Shown piece by piece: positions 35,855 to 47,639 of a stretch of 64,000 nt of DNA (its first letter is position 1; every line of letters begins with the position of its first letter). The DNA is from Aegilops tauschii subsp. strangulata (lineage: Eukaryota; Streptophyta; Magnoliopsida; Poales; Poaceae). The notes below the pieces were generated by a model, which worked only from the letters and a program-made list of their open reading frames with translations, made no database searches and was not told the origin of the DNA. The stretch is taken from contig NC_053039.3 in assembly GCF_002575655.3 (NCBI RefSeq), positions 224,149,622 to 224,213,621 on the forward strand. Direction: 5' to 3'. Both the position numbers and the translations under genes were made by a program.

Positions 35855-37236
35855 ATGACGAACAAGGCGTTACAATATAGATTCCAGCAAATGTTGGGTG
35901 AACAGGTGCAAGATGCGATGAGCAGTTTTGGCAAGGCACTGGAGAGGATAGATGACATTGAGAAGACAATTGGCACCAAGTTGGATGCCAAGTTTGCTAA
36001 AGTGCTCGCACATCTACCTCCACCTGCTGCCTCCGTTGCACCCTTGCAACAACAATAACAACAACCACTTCCACGTTGCGATCCAGTACTCCATGGAGCG
36101 AAGCGTGTTCCTGTTGAGGAAGGCAAAAATTCTGGTGTTGCTGCTACAGTTGTTGCTCCTACTCCTTCTGTGGCTCCGACTGCTACTGCCGAGGAGGAGG
36201 ACAACGATTACGAGGGCGATAATGAGGATCAGAACTACGTGCAACCACCAGCACCACCACCAGGTCGTCCACATGCATATAATCGAAAATGGTAGGGCTG
36301 CACCACCACCTCAGGTACGAGATCATGACCACATCCCTAAACTAAAGTTGAATATTTTTCCATTTGAGGGTAGATACATTCTTGATGTTTATCTTACTTG
36401 GGAGTTAGAAACTGAACAACGTTTTACATCTTACAGTATCCCGAGGATAGACGTGTTGTTGCTGCTGCTGTTGTTTGTGAATTCACTAGTTTTGCATATG
36501 TTTGGTGGCCTGAACATTGTAGATTATATCATGATAATATTCCTACTACTTGGGCTGCTTTGAAAATTTCTATCTGTACTCGTTGTATTCCACCATATTA
36601 TCAACGTGAATTAATCCAAAAAATTGCAGTATTTAAGACAAGGAAAAAATTCTATAGAGGAATATTATCAGGAATTGCAAACTGGCAAGATTAGATGTGG
36701 TATTGTTGAGGATAATGAAGCTATGCTTGCATGTTTTATGGGTGGATTAAATAGAGAGATTCAGACCATTTTAGATTATAAGGAGTAATAATATCACTCA
36801 TTTATTCCATCTTGCTTGCAAAGCTGAACGTGAAGTACAGGATCGACAGACATTGGCGCGAACTAATTTTTCTGCAGGACGATCTTCATCATGGACGCCA
36901 CATACATCTTCTACTTCCACACATCCTGCTGCAGCACTGCCTACTTCATCCGCCAACTCCAACCAAGATACAAGAAAACAGGCACCAGCACCACCATCCG
37001 CCAAGAGCACTCCTTCTGGTCCCGCACAGAGCTCTTCTTCATCCATGGCATCAACAGGGCAAACACAGGTTATATGTCGTCGTTGCAAGGGTGGAGGTCA
37101 CTATGCGAGAAAATGCCCATCTCCACGTGTGATGATTGTTACTAAGGATGGTGGGTATGAGTCTGCTAGTGACTATGATGAGGAGACTTTGGCTCTTATT
37201 GCTAGTGAAGAGCATGGTGTACATGACTCTGAATAA
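35855..37236 (+). pseudogene. gag: gag of Ty3/gypsy element, frameshifted
   Basis: Starts at ATG 35,855 (MTNKALQYRFQQMLGEQVQD...), with a helical N-terminal segment typical of these gag proteins. It has a TAA at 36,056-36,058 in a CAACAACAATAA run and further breaks between 36,290 and 36,850. The C-terminal part (36,853-37,236) is open: a Ser/Pro-rich linker, then a zinc knuckle CRRCKGGGHYARKC (C-x2-C-x4-H-x4-C) at about 37,075-37,120, then an acidic tail ending HDSE. It is followed by protease sequence in the usual gypsy order. Confidence 0.8.
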
Positions 37237-37289
37237 GAGACACAATACATGGCTGCTGAAGACGCTCAAAGGTATGAAAGTTTAGTTTC

Positions 37290-38010
37290 TCAACATGTTT
37301 TGTGTGTGCAGGTACAATAACCTGACAAAAATTAGAGGCACAATTTGTTCCATACAAAGGGAGTTGTGAAGTAACATTTTTCCCGCATCATCATAGATGG
37401 AGTGAGTTGCAAACAACTTGGCTATCATGGAGTGGAGAAGCTGTCTCTCACCACCAAACCACATCCTCATCCTTACTACATGCAATGGTTCAACAAAGGC
37501 GACAAGGTTAAGGTAACTCGTACTATTCATGTGCATTTTAGTATCGCTACATATGCTGAGTATGTTGATTGTGATATGGTACCCATGCAAGCATGCTTCT
37601 TATTAGTCCCTCCGTTCCTTTATGTAAGGTGTATTATTTTTGGCGTGGTGACCAAGGCACATAATTATAGACAAGTTAGGACGAAATTAGCCTTGGCAAA
37701 TTTGTTGGTTAGTGGCAAGTAAATCAGTTAGTCCAGGAAAATAAGAGATACATGCAATTGACAGAGAGATATTTTCCTTCTTTTGCTACAAGAAGATATC
37801 CAGACAATCGGGAGAGAGATATTTTTCCTTTTTCTGTACGGCTAACAAGGTAATTATGAGGAATTACAAGAAATGCACCTTACATTCTGAAATTTTATCA
37901 AAAAACAAATGCACCTTATATAAAGAAACGGAGGGAGTACTTGGTAGGCCATGGCAATTCAATTAAAAAAACTATACACCATGGTAAGTATACTCTAGTT
38001 CAAAAGGACA
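37290..38010 (+). pseudogene. Aspartic protease region of gypsy pol, split by a Stowaway MITE
   Basis: A retropepsin-like segment with KLSLTTKPHPHPYYMQWF and a C-terminal DCDMVPMQAC motif, interrupted at 37,605. Its GRPW-type continuation resumes at 37,940 (ttggtaggccatggcaattc). Stop codons and a frameshift lie on both sides. The active-site region is degraded, so it is inactive. Confidence 0.65.
37604..37939. mobile_element. Stowaway-type MITE (Tc1/Mariner), 332 bp, TSD TA
   Basis: Element 37,606-37,937 flanked by TA at 37,604-37,605 and 37,938-37,939. Its ends are GTCCCTCCGTTCCTTTATGT and the complement of ACGGAGGGAG, the Stowaway terminus. It lies inside the protease coding region and cleanly splits it. 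Confidence 0.9.
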
Positions 38011-39325
38011 AACATATTACTTTCCTTCCTATGTCTCGTGAACACATTTTGAAAGATGATCTTACTAGAGCTAGGAAAGCAAAACAGGAGCACAACAAGA
38101 GTGAAAATCAGATTGTGGCAAAAGAATTTGAGCAACAAATGAAGCCTGATAACAAACCATCATCTCAGGTTGCTTCTAAAATTAAATTGAAAAGTGGATG
38201 TTTACTTGCTACCAAATCTAATATTAATGATCTAGATTTCGGAAAATTTGGTTACTATGCTTTTATGTGCAAAGAGGCATTATTTTCATTCAAGGATGTG
38301 CCTTCCTCTTTGGCTCCTGCTGTCACTAACATTTTGCAGGAGTTCGCTGATGTCCTTCCAAAAGACGTGCCACCGGGATTACCACCTATTCGAGGGATTG
38401 AGCATCAGATTGACTTAATTCCCGGTGCATCACTGCCCAACCGTGTGCCTTACCGTACCAATCCAGAGGAGTTGAAGGATATTATGCGTTGAGTACATGA
38501 GCTGCTCGACAAAGGTTATATACGTGAATCCCTTAGTCCTTGTGATGTTCCTATTATTCTAGTGCCAAAAAAGGATGGTACATCGCGTAGTGTCTTGATT
38601 GTAGATCCATTAATAATATTACTATTCGTTATCGTCATCCTATTCCTAGGCTAGATGATATGCTTGATGAGTTAAGTGGATCTACAATATTCTCCAAAGT
38701 TGATTTGCGTAGTGGATACCATCAAATTCGTATAAATTGGGATGAATGGAAAACTGCATTTAAAACTAAGTTTGGCTTATATGAGTGGTTAGTCATGCCT
38801 TTTGGGTTAACTAATGCACCTAATCATGGGATTAATGAGCAAAGTTTTACGTGCTTTCATTGGACGATTTGTGGTAGTCTATTTTGATGATATACTAATT
38901 TATAGCAGATCTTTGGAGGAACATTTGGAACATTTACGTGTTGTTTTTATTGCTCTACGTGATGCACATTAATTTGGTAACCTTGGGAAGTGCACCTTTT
39001 GCACCGACCGAGTATCTTTTCTTGGCTATGTTGTTACTCCATAGGGAATTGAAGTTGATTAAGCCAAGATTGAAGCTATTGAGAGTTGGCCGCAGCCCAA
39101 AACAGTCACACAAGTGAGGAGTTTTCTTGGACTCGCTGGTTTCTATAGGCGTTTTGTGAGAGATTTCAACACCAATGTTGCACCTCTCAATGAGCTTACA
39201 AAGAAGGATGTGCCTTTTGTTTGGGGTACCGCACAAGAAGAAGCCTTCACGGTATTGAAAGATAAGTTAACACATGCTCCTTTACTCCAACTTCCTGATT
39301 TTAGTAAGACTTTTGAGCTTCAATG
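37941..39325 (+). pseudogene. pol: Reverse transcriptase region of gypsy pol
   Basis: An open frame to 38,492 ends in the RT N-terminal block LPNRVPYRTNPEE; a TGA at 38,490-38,492 breaks it. RT blocks continue: [21 protein letters not shown] (38,690-38,730), MPFGLTNAP (38,800), then a frameshift near 38,822. The catalytic YFDDIL (YxDD) is at about 38,880-38,897. More stops lie at 38,970 and 39,040, then the RT connection domain ([15 protein letters not shown], 39,114-39,160). The domain ends at the solo LTR insertion. The catalytic aspartates are still encoded but in different frames. Confidence 0.85.
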
Positions 39326-40835
39326 TGATGACCCACAAGTATAGGGGATCTATCGTAGTCCTTTCGATAAGTAAGAGTGTAGAACCCAATGGGGAGCAGT
39401 ATCAAATGACAAGCGGTTTTCAGCAAGGTATTCTCTGCAAGCACTGAAATTATCGGTAACAGATAGTTGTGTGATTTGTAACGGGTAATAAGTAACAAAA
39501 GTAAACAAGGTGCAACAAGGTGGCCCAATCCTTTTTATAGCAAAGGACAAGCCTGGACGAACTCTTATATAAAGCAAAGCACTCCCGAGGACACATGGGA
39601 ATTGTTGTCAAGCTAGTTTTCATCATGCTCATATGATTCACGTTCGTTACTTTGATAATTTGATATGTGGGTGGGCCGGTGATTGGGTGCTGCCCTTCCT
39701 TGGAAAATCCTCCCACTTATGATTAACCCCTCTCGCAAGCATCCACAACTATGAAAGAATAATTAAGATAAATCTAACCATAGCATGAAACATGTGGATC
39801 CAAATCAGCCCCTTACGAAGCAACGCATAAACTAGGGTTTAAGCTTCTGTCACTCTAGCAACCCATCATCTACTTATTACTTCCCAATGCCTTCCCCTAG
39901 GCCCAAACAATGGTGAAGTGTCATGTAGTCTACGTTCACATAACACCACTAGAGGAGAGACACCATACATCTCATCCAAATATCGAACGAATACCAAATT
40001 CATATTATTACTTATAACAAGACTTCTCCCATGTCCTCAGGAACAAACGTAACTACTCACAAAGCATATTCGTGTTCAGAATCAGAGGAGTATTAATTAT
40101 CATGAAGGATCTGAACATATGATCTTCCACCGAATAAACCAACTATCATCAACTACAAGGAGTAATCAACACTACTAGCAACCCATAAGTACCAATCTGA
40201 GGTTTTGAGACAAAGATCGGATACAAGAGATGAACTAGGGTTTGAGAGGAGATGGTGCTGGTGAAGATGTTGATGGATATTGACCCCTCTCGATGAGAGG
40301 ATCATTGGTGATGACGATGGCTTCGATTTCCCCCTCCCGGAGGAAAGTTTCCCCGGCAGAATAGCTCCACTGGAGCCCTAGATTGGTTTTGCCCAGGTTC
40401 CACCTCGAGGCGGCGGCGCTTCGCCCAGAAAGCTTCCTTCCGATTTTTTCCAGGTCAAAACACATCATATAGCAGAACATGGGCGTCAGGGGCCTGCCAA
40501 AGGGCCCACAAGACCGGAGGGCGCACCCAGGGGGTAGGGCGCGCCCTCCACCCTTGTGGATGGCAGGTGGCCCCCCTCTGGTGCTTTCTTCGCCCAATAT
40601 TTTTTGTATATTCCAACAATATTCTCCTGTAGTTTCAGGACTTTTAGAGTTGTGCATAATAGGTCTCTAATTTGCTCCTTTTCCAGTCCAGAATTCCGGC
40701 TGCCGGCATTCTCCCTCTTCATGTAAACCTTATAAAATAAGAGAGAATAGGCATAAGTATTGTGATATAATGTGTAATAACAGCCCATAATGCAATAAAT
40801 ATCAATATAAAGCATGATGCAAAATGGACGTATCA
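39326..40835 (-). mobile_element. Solo LTR (1510 bp, minus orientation), family not named
   Basis: Minus strand starts TGATACGTCCATTTTGCATC (complement of 40,816-40,835) and ends ...CTTGTGGGTCATCA (complement of 39,326). Flanks are CAATG (39,321-39,325) and GAATG (40,836-40,840), a 5-bp duplication with one mismatch. It falls between RT and RNase H. No internal domain is present. The TGATACGTCCATTTTGCATC start is common in Triticeae non-autonomous LTR elements. Confidence 0.75.
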
Positions 40836-41330
40836 GAATGATGCTAGTGGAATTAGATTAGGAGGTGTGTTATTACAAGATAGTAAACCTGTTGCATACT
40901 TCTCTGAAAAATTGGGTGGGCCTAGTCTGAATTATTCTACTTATGATAAGGAATTATATGCTCTTGTCCGGACTTTGGAAACATGGCAACATTATTTATG
41001 GCCTAAAGAATTTGTTATACACTCTGATCATGAATCTTTGAAACATATTGAAAGTCAAGCTAAACTGAACCGTAGACATGCTAATGGGTTCAATTCATTG
41101 AGACTTTCCCTTATGTCATTAAACACAAGTAGGGTAAGGATAATGTTATTGCTGATGCATTGTCTTGTCGTTATACTATGCTTTCACAACTTGACTTTAA
41201 AATATTTGGTTTGGAGATCTTCAAAGATCAATATGTGCATGATACTTAATTTAAAGATGTGATGCAAACTTGTAAAGAAGGAAGAGCGTGGAACAAGTTC
41301 GTCATTAATGATGGATTTGTGTTCTATGCT
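40836..41330 (+). pseudogene. pol: RNase H region of gypsy pol
   Basis: An open frame from 40,867 encodes [40 protein letters not shown] and LNRRHA, a Ty3-type RNase H. The first acidic residue lies right at the insertion junction and the HSDHESL Asp is intact. The frame breaks near 41,090, and a stop lies at 41,248-41,250. Order RT, RNase H, integrase confirms Ty3/gypsy rather than Copia. Confidence 0.8.
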
Positions 41331-42768
41331 AACAAGCTATTATTCCACCTAGTTATGTTCATCTTTTGTTGTTGCAGGAGGCGCATGGAGGAGGATTAAT
41401 GGGACATTTTGGCATGAAAAATATGGAGGACGTGTTTGCGACACATTTCTTTTGGCCAAAGATGAGACGGGATGTTAAGCGTTTTGTTGCTCGCTGCACT
41501 ACATGTAAAAAAGTGAATTCACGACTTAATCCTCATGTTTTATATATGCCTTTGCCTGTACCTAGTGTTCCATGGGAGGATATATCTATGGACTTTGTTT
41601 CGGGTTTACCTCAAACAAATATGGGGAGGGATAGCATATTTGTTGTCGTGGATAGATTCTCGAAAATGGCACACTTTATACCATGTCCTAAAAGCGATGC
41701 TACTACTAATGTTGTTGATTTGTTCTTTTGTGAAATTATTCGCTTGCATGGTGTGCCAATACAATTGTTTCAGATCATGATACTAAATTTCTTAGCCATT
41801 TTTGGAGATGTTTATGGGCTAAGTTGGGGACTAAATTACTTTTTAGTACTACATGTCACCCCCAAACTGATGGACAAAGTGAAGTACTCAGTAGAACATT
41901 ATCTACTATGCTTAGGGCTGTTTTCAAGAATAACCTTAAAATGCCGGAAGAATGCTTGCCTCATATTGAATTTTCTTATAATCATTCGCTGCATTCTACT
42001 ACTAAGATGTGCCCTTTTGAGATTGTGTATAGTTTCCTACTTCGTGCACCCATTGAATTGTTGCCTCTTCCATCTTTGGAGAGGGTTAATTTTGATGCTA
42101 AACAACGTGTTGAATTGATCTTAAAAATGCATGAGCTACCTAAGAAAAATATTGAGCGCATGAATGCTAAGTATAAACTTGCTGGAGATAAGGGTAAAAA
42201 ACGTGTTGTCTTTGCACCTGGAGATCTTGTTTGGTTACATTTGCGTAAGGATAGGTTTCCTGATTTGCGCAAGTCAAAGCTAATGCCACGTGTTGATGGC
42301 CCTTTTAAGGTGTTAGAGAAAATAAATGATAATGCATATAAACTTAAGCTACCTGCAGATTTTGGGGTTAGTCCCACATTTAATATTGCAGATTTGAAGC
42401 CTTACTTGGGTGAGGAAGACGAGCTTCCGTCAAGAACGACTTCAATTCAAGAAGGGGAGGATGATGAGGACATCACTACCAAAGTTACACCCAAAGCCCC
42501 TACTGCTACATATACTGGACCAATCACTAGAGCTCGCGCATGCCAATTAAATTACCAGTTACTTCCGTTTCTTGGTAATGATTCTAATGTTCATTATAAT
42601 ATGATGCTGCCTAAATTGGATACATTTGTTTTGCTTATAAATGAAGGGCCAAGCATGGACAAGAACGATGAACATTGGAGCATGATCAAGCACGGAGAAG
42701 ATGGCGCGTGCAAGGGGAGCAAGAATAGAGTTTCTGGTGGAGTTTTCAGCACTTTGGAGCCACCATGA
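41331..42768 (+). pseudogene. pol: Integrase and C-terminal region of gypsy pol
   Basis: The zinc-binding HHCC segment (H...GGLMGHFG...VARCTTC) is at 41,380-41,510. The first catalytic Asp is in DISMDFVSGLP near 41,590. A frameshift at about 41,750-41,766 follows. The second Asp (VSDHDTKF) and the Glu (DGQSEV) lie in the next frame, which stays open to 42,768. A GPF/Y-type module (RVDGPFKVLEKINDNAYKL) sits at 42,285-42,350, followed by an acidic tail. No chromodomain is evident. One frameshift separates the two halves of the DDE triad, so the copy is dead. Confidence 0.85.
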
Positions 42769-42993
42769 TGAAGTACAAGGAAATGGACGAAATATACAAG
42801 AAGCCTTTTCATGAATTTTGTCCATAAGATTAATATAGGTGTTGCGTCACCTTAGTTTTGGGCTAGGCCCATGTAATTTCAAAATACTACTTATAGGCTA
42901 TTTTTTAGAGTCTGGATTGTAGGGGAAACGATTCAGAAGGTGTTTTAGTCCCACCTTAGCAAGGGGTGAGGAAATCCCCTATCTTTCCCCTAT
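42769..42993 (+). mobile_element. 3' untranslated end and truncated 3' LTR of gypsy element
   Basis: Matches 34,110-34,335. The LTR (from 42,840 or 42,812) is cut after about 150-180 bp, where the family I LTR begins at 42,994. The rest of the LTR is not found in the window. Confidence 0.75.
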
Positions 42994-44630
42994 TGAAAGT
43001 GCAATTAATCCCTGGGTGGTTTTGGTAATTCTTAACAACATATAGCTCATTGAACTAATATTCTTTCAAGGTAATCATTTCAGAAAGTTCAATGATTGGC
43101 ATGGGATGGACTAAGAGATGTGGACCCCTCAAAATGCTAAGGACACATACTGGCAAAAGCTCAAGACTCTACATTTTCATTTCAGTGATCCAAGATCACA
43201 TTGAGTCCATAGGAAAAGCCAATACTATTAAAAGGGGATGAGGTGTTGCTTAATGGCTTGCTTGCTCAAAATGCTTAGTGATATGCTCCAAAAGCCCTCA
43301 ACCACTTTCTCATTTCCACATATGTCCTAAACCTAAAGTCAAACTCGGCCCCATCAATTTGATATATCCGGCGCCACCGAGTTCACTTGACATAGCCACT
43401 GCCAGAAACCCTAATCAATTTGGTCTCATTGAGATGGGATTGCAAACTCTATGTTTCCTTTCGTAACATTTTGGTCTAACGGAGATGAGCGATCGGTCCC
43501 AGCGAGTTATCAATGCAAACTCTCTGTTTCCTTTTCATAACATTTCGGTCTCACCAAAATGAGTGATTGGTCCCACCGAGTTTGCCTAACCAAGTCTCTG
43601 TTTGCCTATTAATGAAATCGGTCTCACCGAGTTCATGTGATCGGTCTCACCAAGATGAATTTTTGCCCTAGCCCTAGCACATCGGTACCACCGAGTTTAT
43701 CATGTCGGTCCCACCGAAAAGCCTAACGTTCACATTTTGAACCATATCGGTCTGACCGAGTTTCACTATTTGGTCCCACCGAGTTTGGTAAATTGTGTGT
43801 AACGGTTAGATTTTGTGCGGAGACTATAAATACCCCTCCACCCCCCTCTCCATTCAAGAGAGAGCCATCAGAACGTGCCCACACTTCCAGCATTCATTTT
43901 CTGAGAGAGAACCACCTACTCATGTGTTGAGACCAAGACATTCCAATCCAACAACAAGAATCTTAATCTCTAGCCTTCCCCAAGTTGCTTTCCACTCAAA
44001 TCATCTTTCCACCATAGCCAAATCTATGAGAGAGAGTTGAGTGTTGGGGAGACTATCATTTGAAGCACAAGAGCAAGGGGTTCATCATCAACACACCATC
44101 TATTACCTTTTGGAGAGTGGTGTCTCCTAGATTGGTTAGGTGTCACTTGGGATCCTCCGTCAAGATTGTGGAGTTGAATCAAGGAGTTTGTAAGGGCAAG
44201 GAGATCGCCTACTTCGTGAAGATCTACCCAAGTGAGGCAAGTCATTCATGGGCGATGGCCATGGTGGGATAGACAAGGTTGCTTCTTCATGGACCCTTCG
44301 TGGGTGGAGCCCTTCATGGACTCGCGCAACTGTTACCCTTTGTGGGTTGAAGTCTCCATCAACGTGGATGTACGATAGCACCACCTATCAGAACCACGCC
44401 AAAAATCTCCGTGTCTACATTGCGTTTGCTCCCTCCAAACTCCTCCCCTTTACCTTCATATGCAATGATTTACATTACGTTGCTATACTCTTAGAATTGC
44501 ATGTGTAGGTTGATTGCTTGACTTGTGTTATGTTGCTAAAATCTGCCAAGACTTAAATTGGGAAAAGGCTAGATCTTTATTTGGTCAAGTAGTCTAATCA
44601 CTCCCCTCTAGACATACTTTTGATCCTACA
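42994..44630 (+). mobile_element. 5' LTR of plus-strand family I Copia-like element
   Basis: 1637 bp, TGAAAGTGCAATTAATCC...GATCCTACA, homologous to 275-1907 and 19,901-21,550 in opposite orientation. A CGGT-NNN-ACCG array spans 43,340-43,790, and TATAAATA at 43,825-43,832 lies just downstream of it. The PBS AGTGGTATCAGAGC starts at 44,631. The 3' LTR is not found; the element is cut by the insertion at 48,707. Confidence 0.88.
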
Positions 44631-44714
44631 AGTGGTATCAGAGCTTTGGTCTCCATTTGCCTTGATTACCATAGTTTTGGTGATCATAGGCTTGGTTTCA
44701 CAACCTAGGAGAGT
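44631..44714 (+). other. PBS and short leader of plus-strand family I element
   Basis: TGGTATCAGAGC at 44,633-44,644 is complementary to initiator Met-tRNA. The leader to the gag ATG is only about 70 bp, much shorter than in the gypsy element. Confidence 0.8.
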
Positions 44715-46858
44715 ATGGTGTCTAGCGAGGGAAATTACCACCGGAGAGGTCCTTACTTTTATGGTACTAATTTTGCTAGTTGGAAACATAAGATGAAAAT
44801 GCATATTCTTGGACATAACCCCGCCGTTTGGGCTATTGTGTGCATTGTCGTGCAAGGTGAATTCTTCGATGGAAGGGAACCGAATCGTGAAGCAACCGCT
44901 GAAGAATTGAAGATGTTGCAATACAATGCTCAAGCTTGCGATATCCTCTTCAACAGATTATGCCCCGAAGAATTCAACAAAATCAGCCGTCTCGAGAATG
45001 CAAACGAAATTTGGGATACTTTGATTGATATGCACGAAGGTACCGACTCCATCAAGGAATCCAAATTGGATGTGCGTCAAAGTCAGCTTGACAAGTTCAA
45101 AATGAAGGATGGTGAAGGTGTCGCTGAAATGTACTCTAGGCTTGCTCTCATCACAAATGAGATTGCCGGCTTGGGAAGTGAAGAGATGACAGACAGATTC
45201 ATCATCAAGAAGATCCTAAGAGCTTTGGATGGAAAATATGACGCCGTGTGCACACTGATCCAAATGATGTCCAATTACAAAGATCTCAAGCCAACGGAAG
45301 TCATTGGTAGAATTGTTGCTCATGAGATGTCACTCAAGGATAAAGAAGAGCTTCACAACAAGTCTAGTGGTGCTTACAAAGCGTCATGTGATGCTCCTAC
45401 ATCATCAAGTGAGAAACAAGTCTTCAATGAGGAATTGAGCTTAATGGTGAAGAACTTCAACAAGTTCTACAAGAGTAGAAGCAAAGAAAGAAGTTCCAAG
45501 TCAAGGTCCTACAATGACATAAGATCTTCTAGTCGTGAACGAAATTGCTGCAATTGTGGAAGACCCGGACACTACTCCAATGAGTGTACGGCTCCCTACA
45601 GAAGAAGAGAAGAATCACCTCCAAGGGAGAGAAGGAGTTGAGATGATCGTTATGAATGAAGAACCTTTCGCAGAAGCAAGGATTCGGAAAGAAAGGACAA
45701 GTCATCAAGGAGCTATACAAAACAAAGACATCAAGCTCATGTTGGTGAATGGGTATCCGGTTCCGGCTCCGACCACCACTCCGAGAGAAGTTCCACTCCG
45801 ACTCCGAATATACTCAAGATGAAGGTGTTGCCGGTCTAGCACTTGTGTCAACCAACTCCTATGACATATTTGACTCGCCAAATGAAGGAATTGGAAGATG
45901 CTTCATGGCTAAAGGCCCAAAGGTATCACACCCCAAGTATGTGGATTTCAATAGTGATGAAGATGACTTGCTAGGTGTTGATGATTTACTTGTTGACAAC
46001 TCTAGTAATGGAAACTATGATGAAATTTCTATTAATCATGCTAATCAAGATAAAACGAATGACAATGATAAGAAGGAGATTGAGCGTCTAACTAAAGAAC
46101 TAAACACTCTTAAGTTAGCCCATAAAACTACCTTAGAAGATCACCGGGAGCTTTTAAAGACTCATGAGAAACTACGCTTTGAAAAGCTCAATCTAGAGCA
46201 AGAGCATGGGTTCTTAAAAGCAATCAATGATGATCTTCGTAAGAAATGTTCTTCTTACATTGCCAAGCGTTTACTCTTGTCTACTTACATGCCACAAGTA
46301 AAATCTAGTAAGAAAGATTCTTCTTCTAGTAGTAACAATAGTCATGCTAAATCCAATATTGTTGCTTCTAGTAGTTCTCTTGATTCCACTAATGATTCTC
46401 TTACCCAAGTTACACTTGAGCAAGAAAATAGTTTATTGAAGGGAATCATAGAGAAAGGTGTTTGCAAGAGCCTTACTGGAAGCAATCATTTTGAGGAAAT
46501 TGTACGCAAGCAAGGAAGGCACCGGAAGAATCAAGGTGTTGGTTTTGAACGCAAGTTCAATGCCAATGGAGTTGAGTGGGAAGAAGATCAATACCCGAAG
46601 ACGAAGTTTGTTCCTCAACAAGAGAAGTATGATCCTACTTCCTTCAAGGGGACACAAGCTCAAGATGATCTTCCACCACAAGACCACAAGATAAAACGCA
46701 AGGACAAGCTACAAGAGGAGATTGATGCATTTGAGGAAGCTCCTAAGGCCTTGGTCAAGTGGGTTCCCAAGACTACATCAAGTTCTACTTCATCAAGTAC
46801 TACTACAACGCCAAGGATTCCCATCAAGATGATGTGGATCTCGAACAAGAAGAACTAG
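44715..46858 (+). pseudogene. gag: gag of family I Copia-like element, extended C-terminus, frameshifted once
   Basis: ATG 44,715 (MVSSEGNYHRRGPYFYGTNF). DUF4219-like start (SWKHKMKMHILGHN), then UBN2-type capsid (ENANEIWDTLIDMHEG, ...TNEIAGLG), then an Arg/Ser-rich linker and zinc knuckle CCNCGRPGHYSNEC at 45,545-45,587. TGA at 45,639 and frame changes between 45,640 and 45,800 break it; the minus-strand copy at 2439 reads through here. The frame from 45,749 to 46,858 continues with an acidic segment, a predicted coiled coil (IERLTKELNTLK...LRFEKLNLEQEHG), a Ser-rich stretch and a basic C-terminus. No pol domain is present. The coiled-coil tail differs from the C-terminus of the minus-strand copy. 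Confidence 0.8.
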
Positions 46859-47639
46859 AGAATTCTTGAGGTGACTCCGCCAACACACTTCACTCATATT
46901 CATTTTGGCAAGGACAAGTGCAAATAACTTCCACATCTTGCACTAGTTCAAGGAGTCGTAATCCCTCTTGTTGGTAAGTCAGGGGACAAGGTAACCTAAT
47001 GCTTTCATGGACATCATCTTGTGTGTACTTCACTCTGTGTCTATGGATATCCTTGTTTGTTCCTTGCGGGACTAACCCATGTAGGTATTGAAAGTGCAAC
47101 TCACTCCAATGGATTGCTCCAAATGATCTACATCAACATTGAGCATCCACATCTTCAACATCTACATGAAGTCAACATCGACAAAACCCAAGGTTAGTTC
47201 ATCCCTCTTAGGGGGGATATCATATCTAGGGGGAGCTTTAATCTAAGAATTGAGCTAAGGCAACTCTAATGATGTTAACACAACAATGCTTTATGTAAAA
47301 GTGGTAACCCCACTTGTGCTTAAACGATGAGTATGACCTACGATCAAATGTTCTCATTTGACTCCTCAGTCAATATATGCATATATAGATGACTTAGTCA
47401 TCGCCAATTGCTTGATAGATGCTAGAGTGCCTGTGCATGCTTTGCCACATATTTCATTTGCCATCTTATTGTGTGAGCATGTTGGGTGCATATTTTTCTC
47501 ATTCAAGGACATCCATTTGTTGATTTGATTGTTTGGTCTTTTATTTTGCCAAATGGATGGACAAGAATGCCTAAGAACTCCCTCTAGCTATCTATGCTTT
47601 TCTCGTCTCAAACTCTATTCATGCTACATCACAAAGTTT
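46859..47639 (+). other. Non-coding stretch downstream of gag in family I element
   Basis: No reading frame or repeat of note. A segment at 47,200-47,235 (agggggagctttaatct) is purine-rich. Confidence 0.4.

Noticed and set aside
35952..36563. 203-codon plus-strand ORF rich in Leu as a membrane protein
   Set aside because: It is an out-of-frame reading of the gypsy gag. The correct frames carry gag sequence before and after.
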